Under the pieces are notes generated by a model. That model was not told where the DNA came from. It searched no databases and was given only the letters and a program-made list of their open reading frames with translations. A program made the translations under genes and the position numbers. A stretch of 21,694 bases of DNA from Methanoregula sp. UBA154 (GTDB taxonomy: Archaea; Halobacteriota; Methanomicrobia; Methanomicrobiales; Methanospirillaceae). Location: NCBI GenBank assembly GCA_002502245.1, contig DAPW01000025.1, forward strand, positions 1-21,694, read 5' to 3'. Positions 15,201 through 21,660 of the stretch are shown here, piece after piece (positions within the stretch are counted from its first letter, which is position 1; every line of letters begins with the position of its first letter).

Positions 15201-15944
15201 ATGCGCAAACGATGCAGCACCTGCGGTACCCCTGCGCCGGATGAGGCATCGGTTTTCTGTAACCGGTGCGGGGCACGGCTTTTTAGTGTCCTGACCTGCC
15301 AGAAGTGCGGGAACCGGATTTCTGACCGGCAGTCACGGTTCTGCGACCGGTGCGGTTCCCCGCTTGCCCCTCCCGTACAGGCGGTTCCTCTGCCCATCAC
15401 GCTCGCAAAAGGGAAGATCTGCCCGGGCTGCGGGTTTGAAAATTTCGTTGAGGATGCATTATTCTGTAAAAAATGCGGGGCCGGGCTCCGGAAAAGCGGC
15501 CCGGGAGGAACTGTCCCGGGCACCAGGCCGCCGGAAAGGCCTGCCAGGACCAGGCCGGCGGGCAGGGACGCCGGGAAGGAGCGCGCGGTGCGTACGCCTG
15601 TTGCGGTACCACCTGAGCCGGTTCCACCACCGGCAGCAGGAGGGGGGGGAGCGGTGACCGTCTCAAAGGATCCGCCGGAGCAGCTACGGACGCAAAAGGA
15701 AGCGCCGAAGAAGCGATCCTGGCAGCAGATTGCACTTATTGCCGCGGGAATTGTCATCCTGGTCATGGTCATCGCCCTCATCGCCGGGGGAGTTCCCGGG
15801 ATACTCGATGGCGGTGCTGCCAATGCAACGGCACCGGACCAGCCCGGAGCGCTCGCAGCGGGACGTATGCCCGGCCAGGCGCCGTTGATCAACCGGGCAG
15901 TACCGGTCGTCACCGATACGTCCCTGACCCCGCACGGGACCTGA
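15201..15944 (+). CDS. Triple zinc-ribbon protein with one membrane helix
   Basis: The 247-residue product starts with three zinc ribbons: C5-x2-C8 with C20-x2-C23, C33-x2-C36 with C48-x2-C51, and C74-x2-C77 with C89-x2-C92. A Pro/Gly/Arg-rich linker (about 100-170) follows, then KKRSW and a single membrane helix (about 175-197), and an external tail of about 50 residues. With positive charges before the helix, the ribbons should face the cytoplasm. Double and triple zinc ribbons on membrane stalks are common in methanogens, and their role is unknown. It is the first gene right of the origin-like repeats. No clear ribosome site precedes the ATG; GGTATACAG at about 15172-15180 could belong to a promoter with a short leader. 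A T7 run follows the stop. Confidence 0.82.
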   Translation: MRKRCSTCGTPAPDEASVFCNRCGARLFSVLTCQKCGNRISDRQSRFCDRCGSPLAPPVQAVPLPITLAKGKICPGCGFENFVEDALFCKKCGAGLRKSGPGGTVPGTRPPERPARTRPAGRDAGKERAVRTPVAVPPEPVPPPAAGGGGAVTVSKDPPEQLRTQKEAPKKRSWQQIALIAAGIVILVMVIALIAGGVPGILDGGAANATAPDQPGALAAGRMPGQAPLINRAVPVVTDTSLTPHGT

Positions 15945-15980
15945 TTCGTGACCGGCCGCTGCGACACCAGGCGGTTCCTA

Positions 15981-16082
15981 TTTTTTTAGTTCACCTGACC
16001 GGGAGAACTGATGCGAGCAGGTTGAACCGCCCGTCCCAAAAAGATATCCCGGCTTGGAGGGAAATTCTGCACGCAAAAAAGG
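15981..16082. terminator. T-runs on both strands between convergent genes
   Basis: A T7 run on the plus strand (15981-15987) follows the zinc-ribbon gene. A T6 run on the minus strand (within 16075-16082), preceded by CCCGGGCTTCTCCC, follows the acidic-protein gene. Together they form a two-way termination region. Confidence 0.5.
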
Positions 16083-16106
16083 GAGAAGCCCGGGTGACTG
16101 CCCCCG

Positions 16107-16325
16107 TCAGTCATCCTCGTCATACTCATCGGTCATCTCCGGCCACACGTACTCATCATCACCGGCAGGCTCCGCCGGCTCGTCATCCCGGGGCCTCAAA
16201 TCACGGAGGGGATCGTCCTCCGGGTTTTCCAGGTCCCATCGCTCATTGTCGCTGCCCCGTGCTCCATGCCGGTCAAAGACATCCCCGCCGCGGTGACCCG
16301 CACGTTGCCGCACACCTCTTCCCAT
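16107..16325 (-). CDS. Small protein with basic N-terminus and highly acidic C-terminus
   Basis: The 72-residue product has a basic first third (MGRGVRQRAGHRGG...) and an extremely acidic remainder (ENPEDDPLRDLRPRDDEPAE, ending MTDEYDEDD), with two tryptophans. I know no family for it. The evidence that it is real is its ribosome site: GGAGGTGAT, a full match to the 16S 3' end, placed 5 bases before the ATG. TTTTTATTTT, about 45-55 bases upstream on the minus strand, could be the TATA box. The bipartite charge suggests a soluble, largely disordered protein that binds a basic partner or metal ions. It could be tied to the surface genes upstream, but nothing shows this. Confidence 0.65.
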   Translation of the reverse strand: MGRGVRQRAGHRGGDVFDRHGARGSDNERWDLENPEDDPLRDLRPRDDEPAEPAGDDEYVWPEMTDEYDEDD

Positions 16326-16477
16326 CCGCCATCACCTCCCTAAAATACATCTCATTCCTGCGTCTGAAAATAAAAAGTTTTGCACGTGCTCAACGATTAT
16401 CTCCGGCAGATATGGCATCGGGTGCCAGCGCTTCCGCCACCAGTGGCAGGAGTCCGGTAAAACAGGGTGAAAAAAGA
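16326..16477. other. Short intergenic region with promoter of the acidic-protein gene
   Basis: It contains the AT-rich TATA-like run (ACTTTTTATTTTCAG, minus strand, about 16364-16378) and the full Shine-Dalgarno of the downstream small gene. No other feature was seen. Confidence 0.4.
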
Positions 16478-16651
16478 TTACTCCACAGGTCGTTTACCCT
16501 GATTCAGGATGTACCAGCGGGCTCCGGCAGAAAGGAGCAGGAGCAGTACGGCACCGCCGATAAGGAACGGAGAGAGTGGAGCACTCTGGCCCCGGCCCGA
16601 GCAGTCCGGGTCACGCGGATGGGTGGCGCAGAAATCCTTCATTACCTGCAT
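16478..16651 (-). CDS. 57-residue membrane protein with FCxxHxxDPDC tail motif (gene or fragment)
   Basis: The frame reads MQVMKDFCATHPRDPDCSGR, then GQSAPLSP, one membrane helix (FLIGGAVLLLLLSAGARWYIL) and a short basic end. The segment FCATHPRDPDC plus helix plus WY is the same arrangement as the C-terminus of the 182-residue protein at 18662-19210 (FCKEHTGDPDC, then helix, then WYLL). The frame stays open upstream to a TAG at 16706-16708, encoding CPPCSCGETGALLARADT. There is no start codon in that part and no good ribosome site for the ATG. It may therefore be the surviving tail of a truncated surface protein. It begins 93 bases after the archaeosortase stop, on the same strand. Confidence 0.5.
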   Translation of the reverse strand: MQVMKDFCATHPRDPDCSGRGQSAPLSPFLIGGAVLLLLLSAGARWYILNQGKRPVE

Positions 16652-16744
16652 GGTATCGGCACGGGCAAGGAGGGCTCCTGTCTCCCCACAGCTACAAGGA
16701 GGGCACTAAGCGGGTATGGCACCCAAACACTGCATCCATCACGG

Positions 16745-17554
16745 TCATCGCGTACCCCGTGCCGGGGCAACGAGCCCCCGGAGGCGGTCGCGGTACACCA
16801 CCGCCAGTGCCCGGGCAAACGTCCCGAGGCGGGGGACGATCCGGGCAAGCGTCCAGACAAGCCCGAACAGGAAGAGGAGCGCGAGCCCCTCGGCGATCAC
16901 ATTGTGGGCCCAGAAGAAGTTTGGATCGCCGGTCCCCGTCGGGTCGGGAAACGAGGCAAACCATGTATCCGAGACCGCGACGAACACCACAGCGACCCGG
17001 AGCAGGTTGAGAAAGAAAATAGATGGGACCACGAGCAGGAACGAGCACACGCCCTGCCGCACCGTCAGGCTTTTTTCCCCGAACACGACCCCGAGCATCA
17101 TCGCGATCGCGAGAATCCCCGTGCAGCCGAGGATGATCTGGTTGGCAAACGCGTGCTCGGCAATCACGTCCCATGTGAGCATCTGCGGGTGATGGCCGAG
17201 CGCGGTGACGAGCAGGAAGGCAAGGGTCACCACAACCGAAATGAGCCCGTCATGGAGGACCGGGACGAGGGCAAAGGGGACGAAGATGACCGTCGCGATC
17301 GCGGCCGTGCGGGAGAGCTGGAGGACGACGTCATCCTTCCGGAGCAAGCGTTCAGCCGTGAGAGCGAGGAAGGGCAGGGACAGGAGGGCGAGCACCGGGT
17401 ACAGGAAATTGTTCTCGCGGAGAAATGCCGGCACCTCCGACCAGAGGTTGAGCACGATGCAGGCCCAGCCCGCGATCGCTGCATACGGTTGCTGCCGGGC
17501 GAGAAGAAAGACGGCAAACGAGAGAAATGCGCCGAGGACAAGGAGATCGCTCAT
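16745..17554 (-). CDS. artA: Archaeosortase A-type transpeptidase
   Basis: The 269-residue polytopic membrane protein has the exosortase/archaeosortase catalytic triad in order: C144 in GCTGI, R186 in FLNLLRVA, and H217 in FFWAHNVIAEG. Archaeosortase A removes the C-terminal PGF-CTERM helix of S-layer and other surface proteins at the outer membrane face and attaches a lipid. The helices before and after the triad and the length fit ArtA. I chose the ATG at 17554; the frame extends 36 codons upstream but begins with residues unlike a membrane protein. No protein in the window carries a PGF motif, so its substrates lie elsewhere. The exception would be the FCxxHxxDPDC tails encoded nearby, should they prove to be unusual substrates. 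It is divergent from the PEGA lipoprotein gene, 83 bases apart. Confidence 0.88.
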   Translation of the reverse strand: MSDLLVLGAFLSFAVFLLARQQPYAAIAGWACIVLNLWSEVPAFLRENNFLYPVLALLSLPFLALTAERLLRKDDVVLQLSRTAAIATVIFVPFALVPVLHDGLISVVVTLAFLLVTALGHHPQMLTWDVIAEHAFANQIILGCTGILAIAMMLGVVFGEKSLTVRQGVCSFLLVVPSIFFLNLLRVAVVFVAVSDTWFASFPDPTGTGDPNFFWAHNVIAEGLALLFLFGLVWTLARIVPRLGTFARALAVVYRDRLRGLVAPARGTR

Positions 17555-17637
17555 GATACGTGCGGGGCTGTTCTTTGCATACCGGGTCTCCCGCCCGGGT
17601 ATTATTGCTATGGTTGAATGATGCACAAAGGATATAG

Positions 17638-18342
17638 GTGAACAAACCCTGCACTGTACCAATGCAGCATATGTCAGCCCTGCACGGGATCATCGTCCTC
17701 TTCCTTGTGGTACTGGGCGTCTTTTGTGCCGGATGCGACAGTACCCCGGCCCTGCCGCCGGAGACCGGTTCGGTCCGGATCCTCTCGTCGCCCTCCGGGG
17801 CAGAGATCTATCTTGACAGTGAATACCGCGGCACCACACCGGCCACCGTCACTGCCGTTCCGGCCGGCAACCACACCCTTGAGATCCGGGAGAACGGGTA
17901 CGACCGCTGGACCGCACCGGTCACGGTCACCGCGGGGGGGATACTCAATGTCTCGGCCACGCTGGTCGCCATTCCCACCACCGCCATGCCGGTGACCTTT
18001 GTAACGGCAGCGGTTCCCGCGGTACAACGGGGCGTTCCGGAGATCCATATCGACGGGTACTGGACCTATCCGCAGGGGGTCAGCAGCAGCACGTCCGGTC
18101 CGGTCCCGCTCATCGTCCATGCCGTCGGCTTCAATGTCGGGGATGCCGATGCCCGGAAAGTAACGGCATCGGCAAACCTGTACTATGGCGGGCGCCAGGT
18201 CTGCTGGAAAACGGTCTACCTCGGGACACTCGCGGCTGGCGGCCATGTATCGACGGATACCATGGTCACCTGCACCCTGCCATCCGCTCTCAGCAGCGGG
18301 GATTTGACCCTCCGCTTTGAGAACATCGTGGTCACGCCGTAA
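17638..18342 (+). CDS. PEGA-domain surface lipoprotein
   Basis: The 234-residue product has a signal sequence with a lipobox-like VFCAGC (lipid-attached C33). A PEGA domain follows at about 44-110 (GSVRILSSPSGAEIYLDSEY, RGTTPATV, PAGNHTLEIRENGYDRW), then a Thr/Val-rich linker. A second beta domain runs over about 150-232 (VHAVGFNVGDADARKVTASA, LYYGGRQVCW, RFENIVV), similar to FxLYD-type domains. PEGA domains are found on archaeal and bacterial cell surfaces and probably bind other surface components. The lipobox has Cys at -3 where Leu is usual. The GTG start has AAGGAT 4-5 bases upstream; an ATG at 17662 lacks a ribosome site. It is divergent from archaeosortase A. Confidence 0.85.
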   Translation: MNKPCTVPMQHMSALHGIIVLFLVVLGVFCAGCDSTPALPPETGSVRILSSPSGAEIYLDSEYRGTTPATVTAVPAGNHTLEIRENGYDRWTAPVTVTAGGILNVSATLVAIPTTAMPVTFVTAAVPAVQRGVPEIHIDGYWTYPQGVSSSTSGPVPLIVHAVGFNVGDADARKVTASANLYYGGRQVCWKTVYLGTLAAGGHVSTDTMVTCTLPSALSSGDLTLRFENIVVTP

Positions 18343-18350
18343 TAATTTAA

Positions 18351-18387
18351 GCGCCCCCGGCAGGATGAGAACAGATCCGGCGGGCGC
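18351..18387. terminator. Hairpin between convergent genes
   Basis: GCGCCCCCGG (18351-18360) pairs with CCGGCGGGCGC (18377-18387), with one unpaired base. It lies between the stops of the PEGA gene and the 47-residue zinc-ribbon gene, so it may serve both directions. Confidence 0.5.
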
Positions 18388-18395
18388 GTTTACCG

Positions 18396-18539
18396 TTACT
18401 TCTTCCCTTTTGCACTGTCGTACCCGCAGCGGTTGCAGCGATAACTCCCGTCCGGCCGGGTCCTGATACTCGAGGCCTGGCACTGCTCGCAGATCGGGCA
18501 GTCATGTTTCACCCGGAGGGGTTGTTGTTTCTTTTCCAT
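18396..18539 (-). CDS. Small zinc-ribbon protein (47 residues)
   Basis: The product is MEKKQQPLRVKHDCPICEQC followed by QASSIRTRPDGSYRCNRCGY and DSAKGKK. C14-x2-C17 and C35-x2-C38 form a classic zinc ribbon (a further C20 may be a bystander), and the tail GY...KGKK resembles single-ribbon RNA- or protein-binding modules. The frame is too short for usual cut-offs, but its composition and paired knuckles make chance unlikely. The ribosome site is poor (GGAG is 18 bases upstream). It lies 122 bases after the surface-protein gene on the same strand. Confidence 0.68.
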   Translation of the reverse strand: MEKKQQPLRVKHDCPICEQCQASSIRTRPDGSYRCNRCGYDSAKGKK

Positions 18540-18661
18540 GGGGATTGATTGCAGGGCTCCCTATAAAGATGTACCGCGTGGCCGCGCAGTCCCGCGCTCA
18601 CGGCCTGCCGTTCCGCGTATCCTGGGTACGGGCCTGCCGGCTCCTGCTCCTGGTTCTGATC

Positions 18662-19210
18662 CTAGGGTTCCTTCTTCTCCAGCAGGTACCACGCGGTACC
18701 GGCCAGCACGGCAACAATGACCGCTACCGGCGCAACCGGCAGGGGCGGGCTTGTCCCTGCTGCTGCCGCACAGTCCGGGTCGCCTGTGTGTTCTTTGCAG
18801 AACCCGTTCACGCTGCCCGAGACATCCGCCGCGATCATCCCGGCACCGGTCGTGCCGTTGACCAGGCTGATGGTGGCGAGGTCCCGCTGGAACGGCACAA
18901 TCACCGAGAAGTTCACGCTGTCGCGGATCACAATCCCCTCCTCGACATAGGCGATGCGGGGGTCATCGATCCCCTGCTCCCCAAGCAGTGTGCCTCTTCC
19001 ATCCAGCATGCGGATGACGATCGTCTCAGTTGCCCGGTTATCGGGCGGGTAGTTGTACACCACCCGCGAGCCGACCACGTGCACGGTGTCACCGCTCAGG
19101 GAAAGGTCCAGCACCACCGCTTTGGGCGTCACGTTCTCCCCGGCTGCGCAGGGCATGCAAAAAACGAGGGCAAGCATCAGGATACAGGGCATCAGGTACC
19201 ATGGTTTCAT
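18662..19210 (-). CDS. Membrane-anchored surface protein with FCxxHxxDPDC C-terminal tail
   Basis: The 182-residue product has a signal peptide (1-23, PCILMLALVFCMPCAAGE) and a beta-rich extracytoplasmic domain (about 28-130; GSRVVYNYPPDNRATETIVI, SVIVPFQRDLATISLVNGTT). These are followed by the segment FCKEHTGDPDC (137-147), a short AGTSPPLP linker, a membrane helix (about 157-177) and the basic end EKKEP. I know no family for it. The tail layout of motif, helix and basic residues recalls sorting signals, but it lacks PGF. The ribosome site GAGGTGA overlaps the stop codon of the M64 gene 11 bases upstream, so the two are translationally coupled and probably work together, with this protein perhaps holding the protease at the membrane. 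Confidence 0.82.
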   Translation of the reverse strand: MKPWYLMPCILMLALVFCMPCAAGENVTPKAVVLDLSLSGDTVHVVGSRVVYNYPPDNRATETIVIRMLDGRGTLLGEQGIDDPRIAYVEEGIVIRDSVNFSVIVPFQRDLATISLVNGTTGAGMIAADVSGSVNGFCKEHTGDPDCAAAAGTSPPLPVAPVAVIVAVLAGTAWYLLEKKEP

Positions 19211-19221
19211 TTTTTTTCACC

Positions 19222-21153
19222 TCACGGGTAGGTCCCCAGGATGGCATTCACGCGTTTCAGACAGGCTGACCCGAACTGGCACATCGCTTCGGCACCCCCG
19301 CAGAGACCGCAGGCCTGGGAGCACCGCATCACGTCAGTCTCCGGGTCCAGCTTCCAGTAGCCGGTCGAGCCGCATCTCTGGGTGCCGGCCGGGCAGAAAT
19401 TGGTGCAGCTGTTCTTGTCCAGGCTGTTTGCCGTGGCATAATTCTGGCAGCTGGTCAGGCTTGACCAGATGTTGGGGTTGGTGCCGGCCTGCCAGTAGCC
19501 CCCGTCACAGCAGTACTCGTCCCCAAGGCCGAAGACGGAGTGCCCGCTCTCGTGGACAAAGGTACGGTAGCTGACCGGTTCCGAGGTGAACACCCGGCGG
19601 CTGCAGCCGCTTGAGGACCAGTCCCGGAAATCATTGGCATGGAGCACCGAGATGGAGTCGGCAAAGGTGGTGGCATCATCAAAGACCGTGCAGCCGCTTG
19701 CCGGGGGGTTGAAGACAAACCCTTCGAACACTGCAGCCTCTTCCATGTAGGTATAGAAATTGAACTTCGCGATATTCATCCGGAAGGGATCGGACTTCAG
19801 GTAGGATTTCGTGATCACCTTCTGCACGTCAGTAAGGAACTGCGCCCGGTTGCCATTGTAGGACTGGTTGGGCACGAAGATCACATCGATCTTGTCTGCC
19901 GGCGTCCCCCGGATCCGGAACGGCTGTACCTGGGCCGTGCACCAGGAACAGGTGATACAGGCCGGACAGACCCCGCCGCAGTCGATACCGGTCTCATGGG
20001 CGCCCTGGATCCAGTCATCGCAGTCACAGTCATCGCCGACCCCGTCATTGTCTGCATCAGAGTTACCCGGCAGGTCCTTGTCCTGCTGCCAGGAACGGGC
20101 CGGGTCTGCCGCAACAGACGGGCAGAGGTCGCAGGCATTGCCGATCCTGTCGCCGTCCGAGTCCGTCTGGGCGTAGTTACCCCGGAACCCGCAGTTGTCG
20201 CAGTCGTCCCCCACCCCGTCCCCATCGGTATCCCGCTGGTCGGGGTTCTTCACGTGCGGGCAGTTGTCGCACGCATCGCCAAAACCATCCGAATCTGTTG
20301 TGCATTTCATCCCGCCGCCCATGCTCTCGGGCAGCACGGAGCAGGACGTTGTTGCATCGGAATCTTCCTGGCCCGGGTTCACCAGAGCGGGACAGGTGTC
20401 GCAGGCATCCCCGACCCCGTCACCGGGGGCACCCGTGATGCACGGCTGCGGGGTGACCCCCGGCCCGTCACCTTCAAGCCCGCAGACAGAGAGTGGCGGG
20501 TCCGTGTCGGCCTGACCGGGGTTCGCGACCTGCGGGCAGTTGTCCGTGATATCGGGGATCCCGTCCTTGTCCGTGTCGGCAAGCTGGAGTATCGGACTGA
20601 CATGCGCCCCGACGGGCGATGTGGTTCTTACCGCAATAAGCGACGGGTTCGCAGTTACGAGCTGCAGCGTCTGTGTCACGGTCACCAGCGGTTTGTAACA
20701 GTAGTACGGGATCACGGCCGTTGCCGTGGCCGCACGGCCGCACGGGGTCTGGCTGCACTGCGTATACCCGTTCGCTCCCCATTTCTCCGCCGCACTGCCG
20801 GCCGCCATGCACTCGCATGGCGCCGGGCAGGCAGGAACTGCCGTGGTTACCGGTGTTACCAGTGGTTTATAACAGTAGTACGGGATCACGGTCGATCCCG
20901 TGACTGTCCTCCCGCACGGCGTCTGGCTGCACTGCGTAAACCCGTTCGCCCCCCACCTCTCCGCCGCACTGCCGGCCGCCATGCACTCGCACGGGGCCGT
21001 GCAGGCAGGAACTGCCGTGGTTGTCGCTGTCGCCAGCGCTGCATACTTCACCGACACCGGTTCCATGACGGCAACGTCAGCACCGGCAGCGCTGCATACG
21101 ATTGCACATATCCCGAGGACCACGAGGATCCTGCCATACGCTTCCCGCATCAT
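19222..21153 (-). CDS. Secreted M64-type metalloprotease with thrombospondin type 3 repeats
   Basis: The 643-residue product (from the ATG at 21153) has a signal peptide (GRILVVLGICAIVCSAAGA). Two nearly identical cysteine-rich repeats follow (about 50-97 and 108-155; APCECMAAGSAAE, WGANG, TQCSQTPCG, IPYYCYKPLV). Next comes a Ca2+-binding thrombospondin type 3 stretch (about 192-380) with repeated DxDxDGxGDxCDxCP. The catalytic domain (about 420-620) carries HESGHSVFGLGDEY (H534, E535, H538), the HExxH zinc site with the GLxDEY continuation of peptidase family M64. Many paired cysteines and the Ca2+ repeats indicate an extracellular enzyme; the substrate is unknown. No C-terminal anchor or PGF motif is present. 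A GTG at 21168 is an alternative start. It is coupled to the anchored protein downstream. Confidence 0.88.
   Translation of the reverse strand: MMREAYGRILVVLGICAIVCSAAGADVAVMEPVSVKYAALATATTTAVPACTAPCECMAAGSAAERWGANGFTQCSQTPCGRTVTGSTVIPYYCYKPLVTPVTTAVPACPAPCECMAAGSAAEKWGANGYTQCSQTPCGRAATATAVIPYYCYKPLVTVTQTLQLVTANPSLIAVRTTSPVGAHVSPILQLADTDKDGIPDITDNCPQVANPGQADTDPPLSVCGLEGDGPGVTPQPCITGAPGDGVGDACDTCPALVNPGQEDSDATTSCSVLPESMGGGMKCTTDSDGFGDACDNCPHVKNPDQRDTDGDGVGDDCDNCGFRGNYAQTDSDGDRIGNACDLCPSVAADPARSWQQDKDLPGNSDADNDGVGDDCDCDDWIQGAHETGIDCGGVCPACITCSWCTAQVQPFRIRGTPADKIDVIFVPNQSYNGNRAQFLTDVQKVITKSYLKSDPFRMNIAKFNFYTYMEEAAVFEGFVFNPPASGCTVFDDATTFADSISVLHANDFRDWSSSGCSRRVFTSEPVSYRTFVHESGHSVFGLGDEYCCDGGYWQAGTNPNIWSSLTSCQNYATANSLDKNSCTNFCPAGTQRCGSTGYWKLDPETDVMRCSQACGLCGGAEAMCQFGSACLKRVNAILGTYP
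20689..21006 (-). repeat. Internal 174-bp duplication in the M64 gene
   Basis: Two cysteine-rich modules repeat with a period of 58 codons. They differ at only a few residues (ERWGANGF/EKWGANGY, GRTVTGSTV/GRAATATAV), which indicates a recent duplication or gene conversion. Confidence 0.8.
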
Positions 21154-21167
21154 TCCTGACCACTGCA

Positions 21168-21193
21168 CCGGTAATCCCTATTAGGGATACCGG
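21168..21193. promoter_or_regulatory. Long palindrome at the 5' end of the M64 operon
   Basis: ATCCCTA-T-TAGGGAT (21174-21188) is a perfect inverted repeat. It is extended by CCGGT and ACCGG on the flanks, with one unpaired A at 21173. It lies 15 bases before the ATG at 21153 and touches the alternative GTG. It is a candidate operator for a dimeric regulator, or an RNA hairpin in the leader. Confidence 0.55.
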
Positions 21194-21354
21194 AAGTAGG
21201 ATCTGTCAGGCCGGTATTAGGCGTTTTGTTTTTGATCTCGGGTAACGTGAAATTTTAACCCCTGAGTCCAGGAAGGATTTACGGGGGGAAAACAAGAAAA
21301 ATTGCCTGCCCGGCATGGAAGGTGAAAAATGCACCTGCCAATGATCGAAAAATG

Positions 21355-21509
21355 CCGACGCTCCAGGCGCTTCGCCCTGCCACTCTGGCGCCACGGCTGC
21401 AATAGTGCTGTGATATCTGAACCGTGATTTTGGGAAATACAGAGGAATCTCTATGCGCAATGAGCCCCCAAGGGGTGCAGGGCTGGCGCAAGAGGGGGGG
21501 GCCTCCTGT
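21355..21509 (-). repeat. Dispersed repeat family B, copy 3 (inverted)
   Basis: The minus strand begins with a C-run, CTCTTGCGCCAGCCCTG, CACCCCTTGGGGG and GCGCAT, then TCCTCTGTATT as in the 6900 copy. It ends with GGGC-GAA-GCGCC (GCGAAGC at 21369-21375) and GGAGCGTCG. The length, about 155 bp, matches the other copies. Confidence 0.65.
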
Positions 21510-21548
21510 TGGAGCTACGTTGATACTTAACCCATTTTTTATCAGGTT

Positions 21549-21660
21549 TCCTATGAAAATGGGGTTGAACAGATATGAAAGATTAATTGTTGATACCTTC
21601 GCGATTGCTTGCGATGAGCACCGCCGCCCCCGACGGGGGGCCCCCGCGGCGGATCAATGA
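21549..21660 (+). repeat. Dispersed repeat family A, copy 2
   Basis: The plus strand reads TTCCTATGAAAATGGGGTTG onward through AATTGTTGATACCTTCGCG to a long GC hairpin (CCGCCGC paired with GCGGCGG). It is inverted relative to the copy at 2348-2462. It lies directly after the family B copy. The last 30 bases of the window show nothing further. Confidence 0.7.

Noticed and set aside
16022..17617. 531-codon plus-strand frame
   Set aside because: It is antisense to archaeosortase A and the acidic-protein gene; composition is dominated by Arg, His, Glu and Gly.
19639..21159. 506-codon plus-strand frame
   Set aside because: It is antisense to the M64 gene, which has a signal peptide, repeats and the HExxH site.
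16745..21168. PGF-CTERM substrates for archaeosortase A in this cluster
   Set aside because: None of the surface proteins here ends in PGF plus helix plus arginines. The M64 protein ends without any helix and the PEGA protein looks like a lipoprotein.
21553..21660. Mini-frame MKMGLNRYERLIVDTFAIAC in family A, also in the inverted copy
   Set aside because: Most differences between the copies change the amino acid, there is no ribosome site, and the end lies in a GC hairpin.
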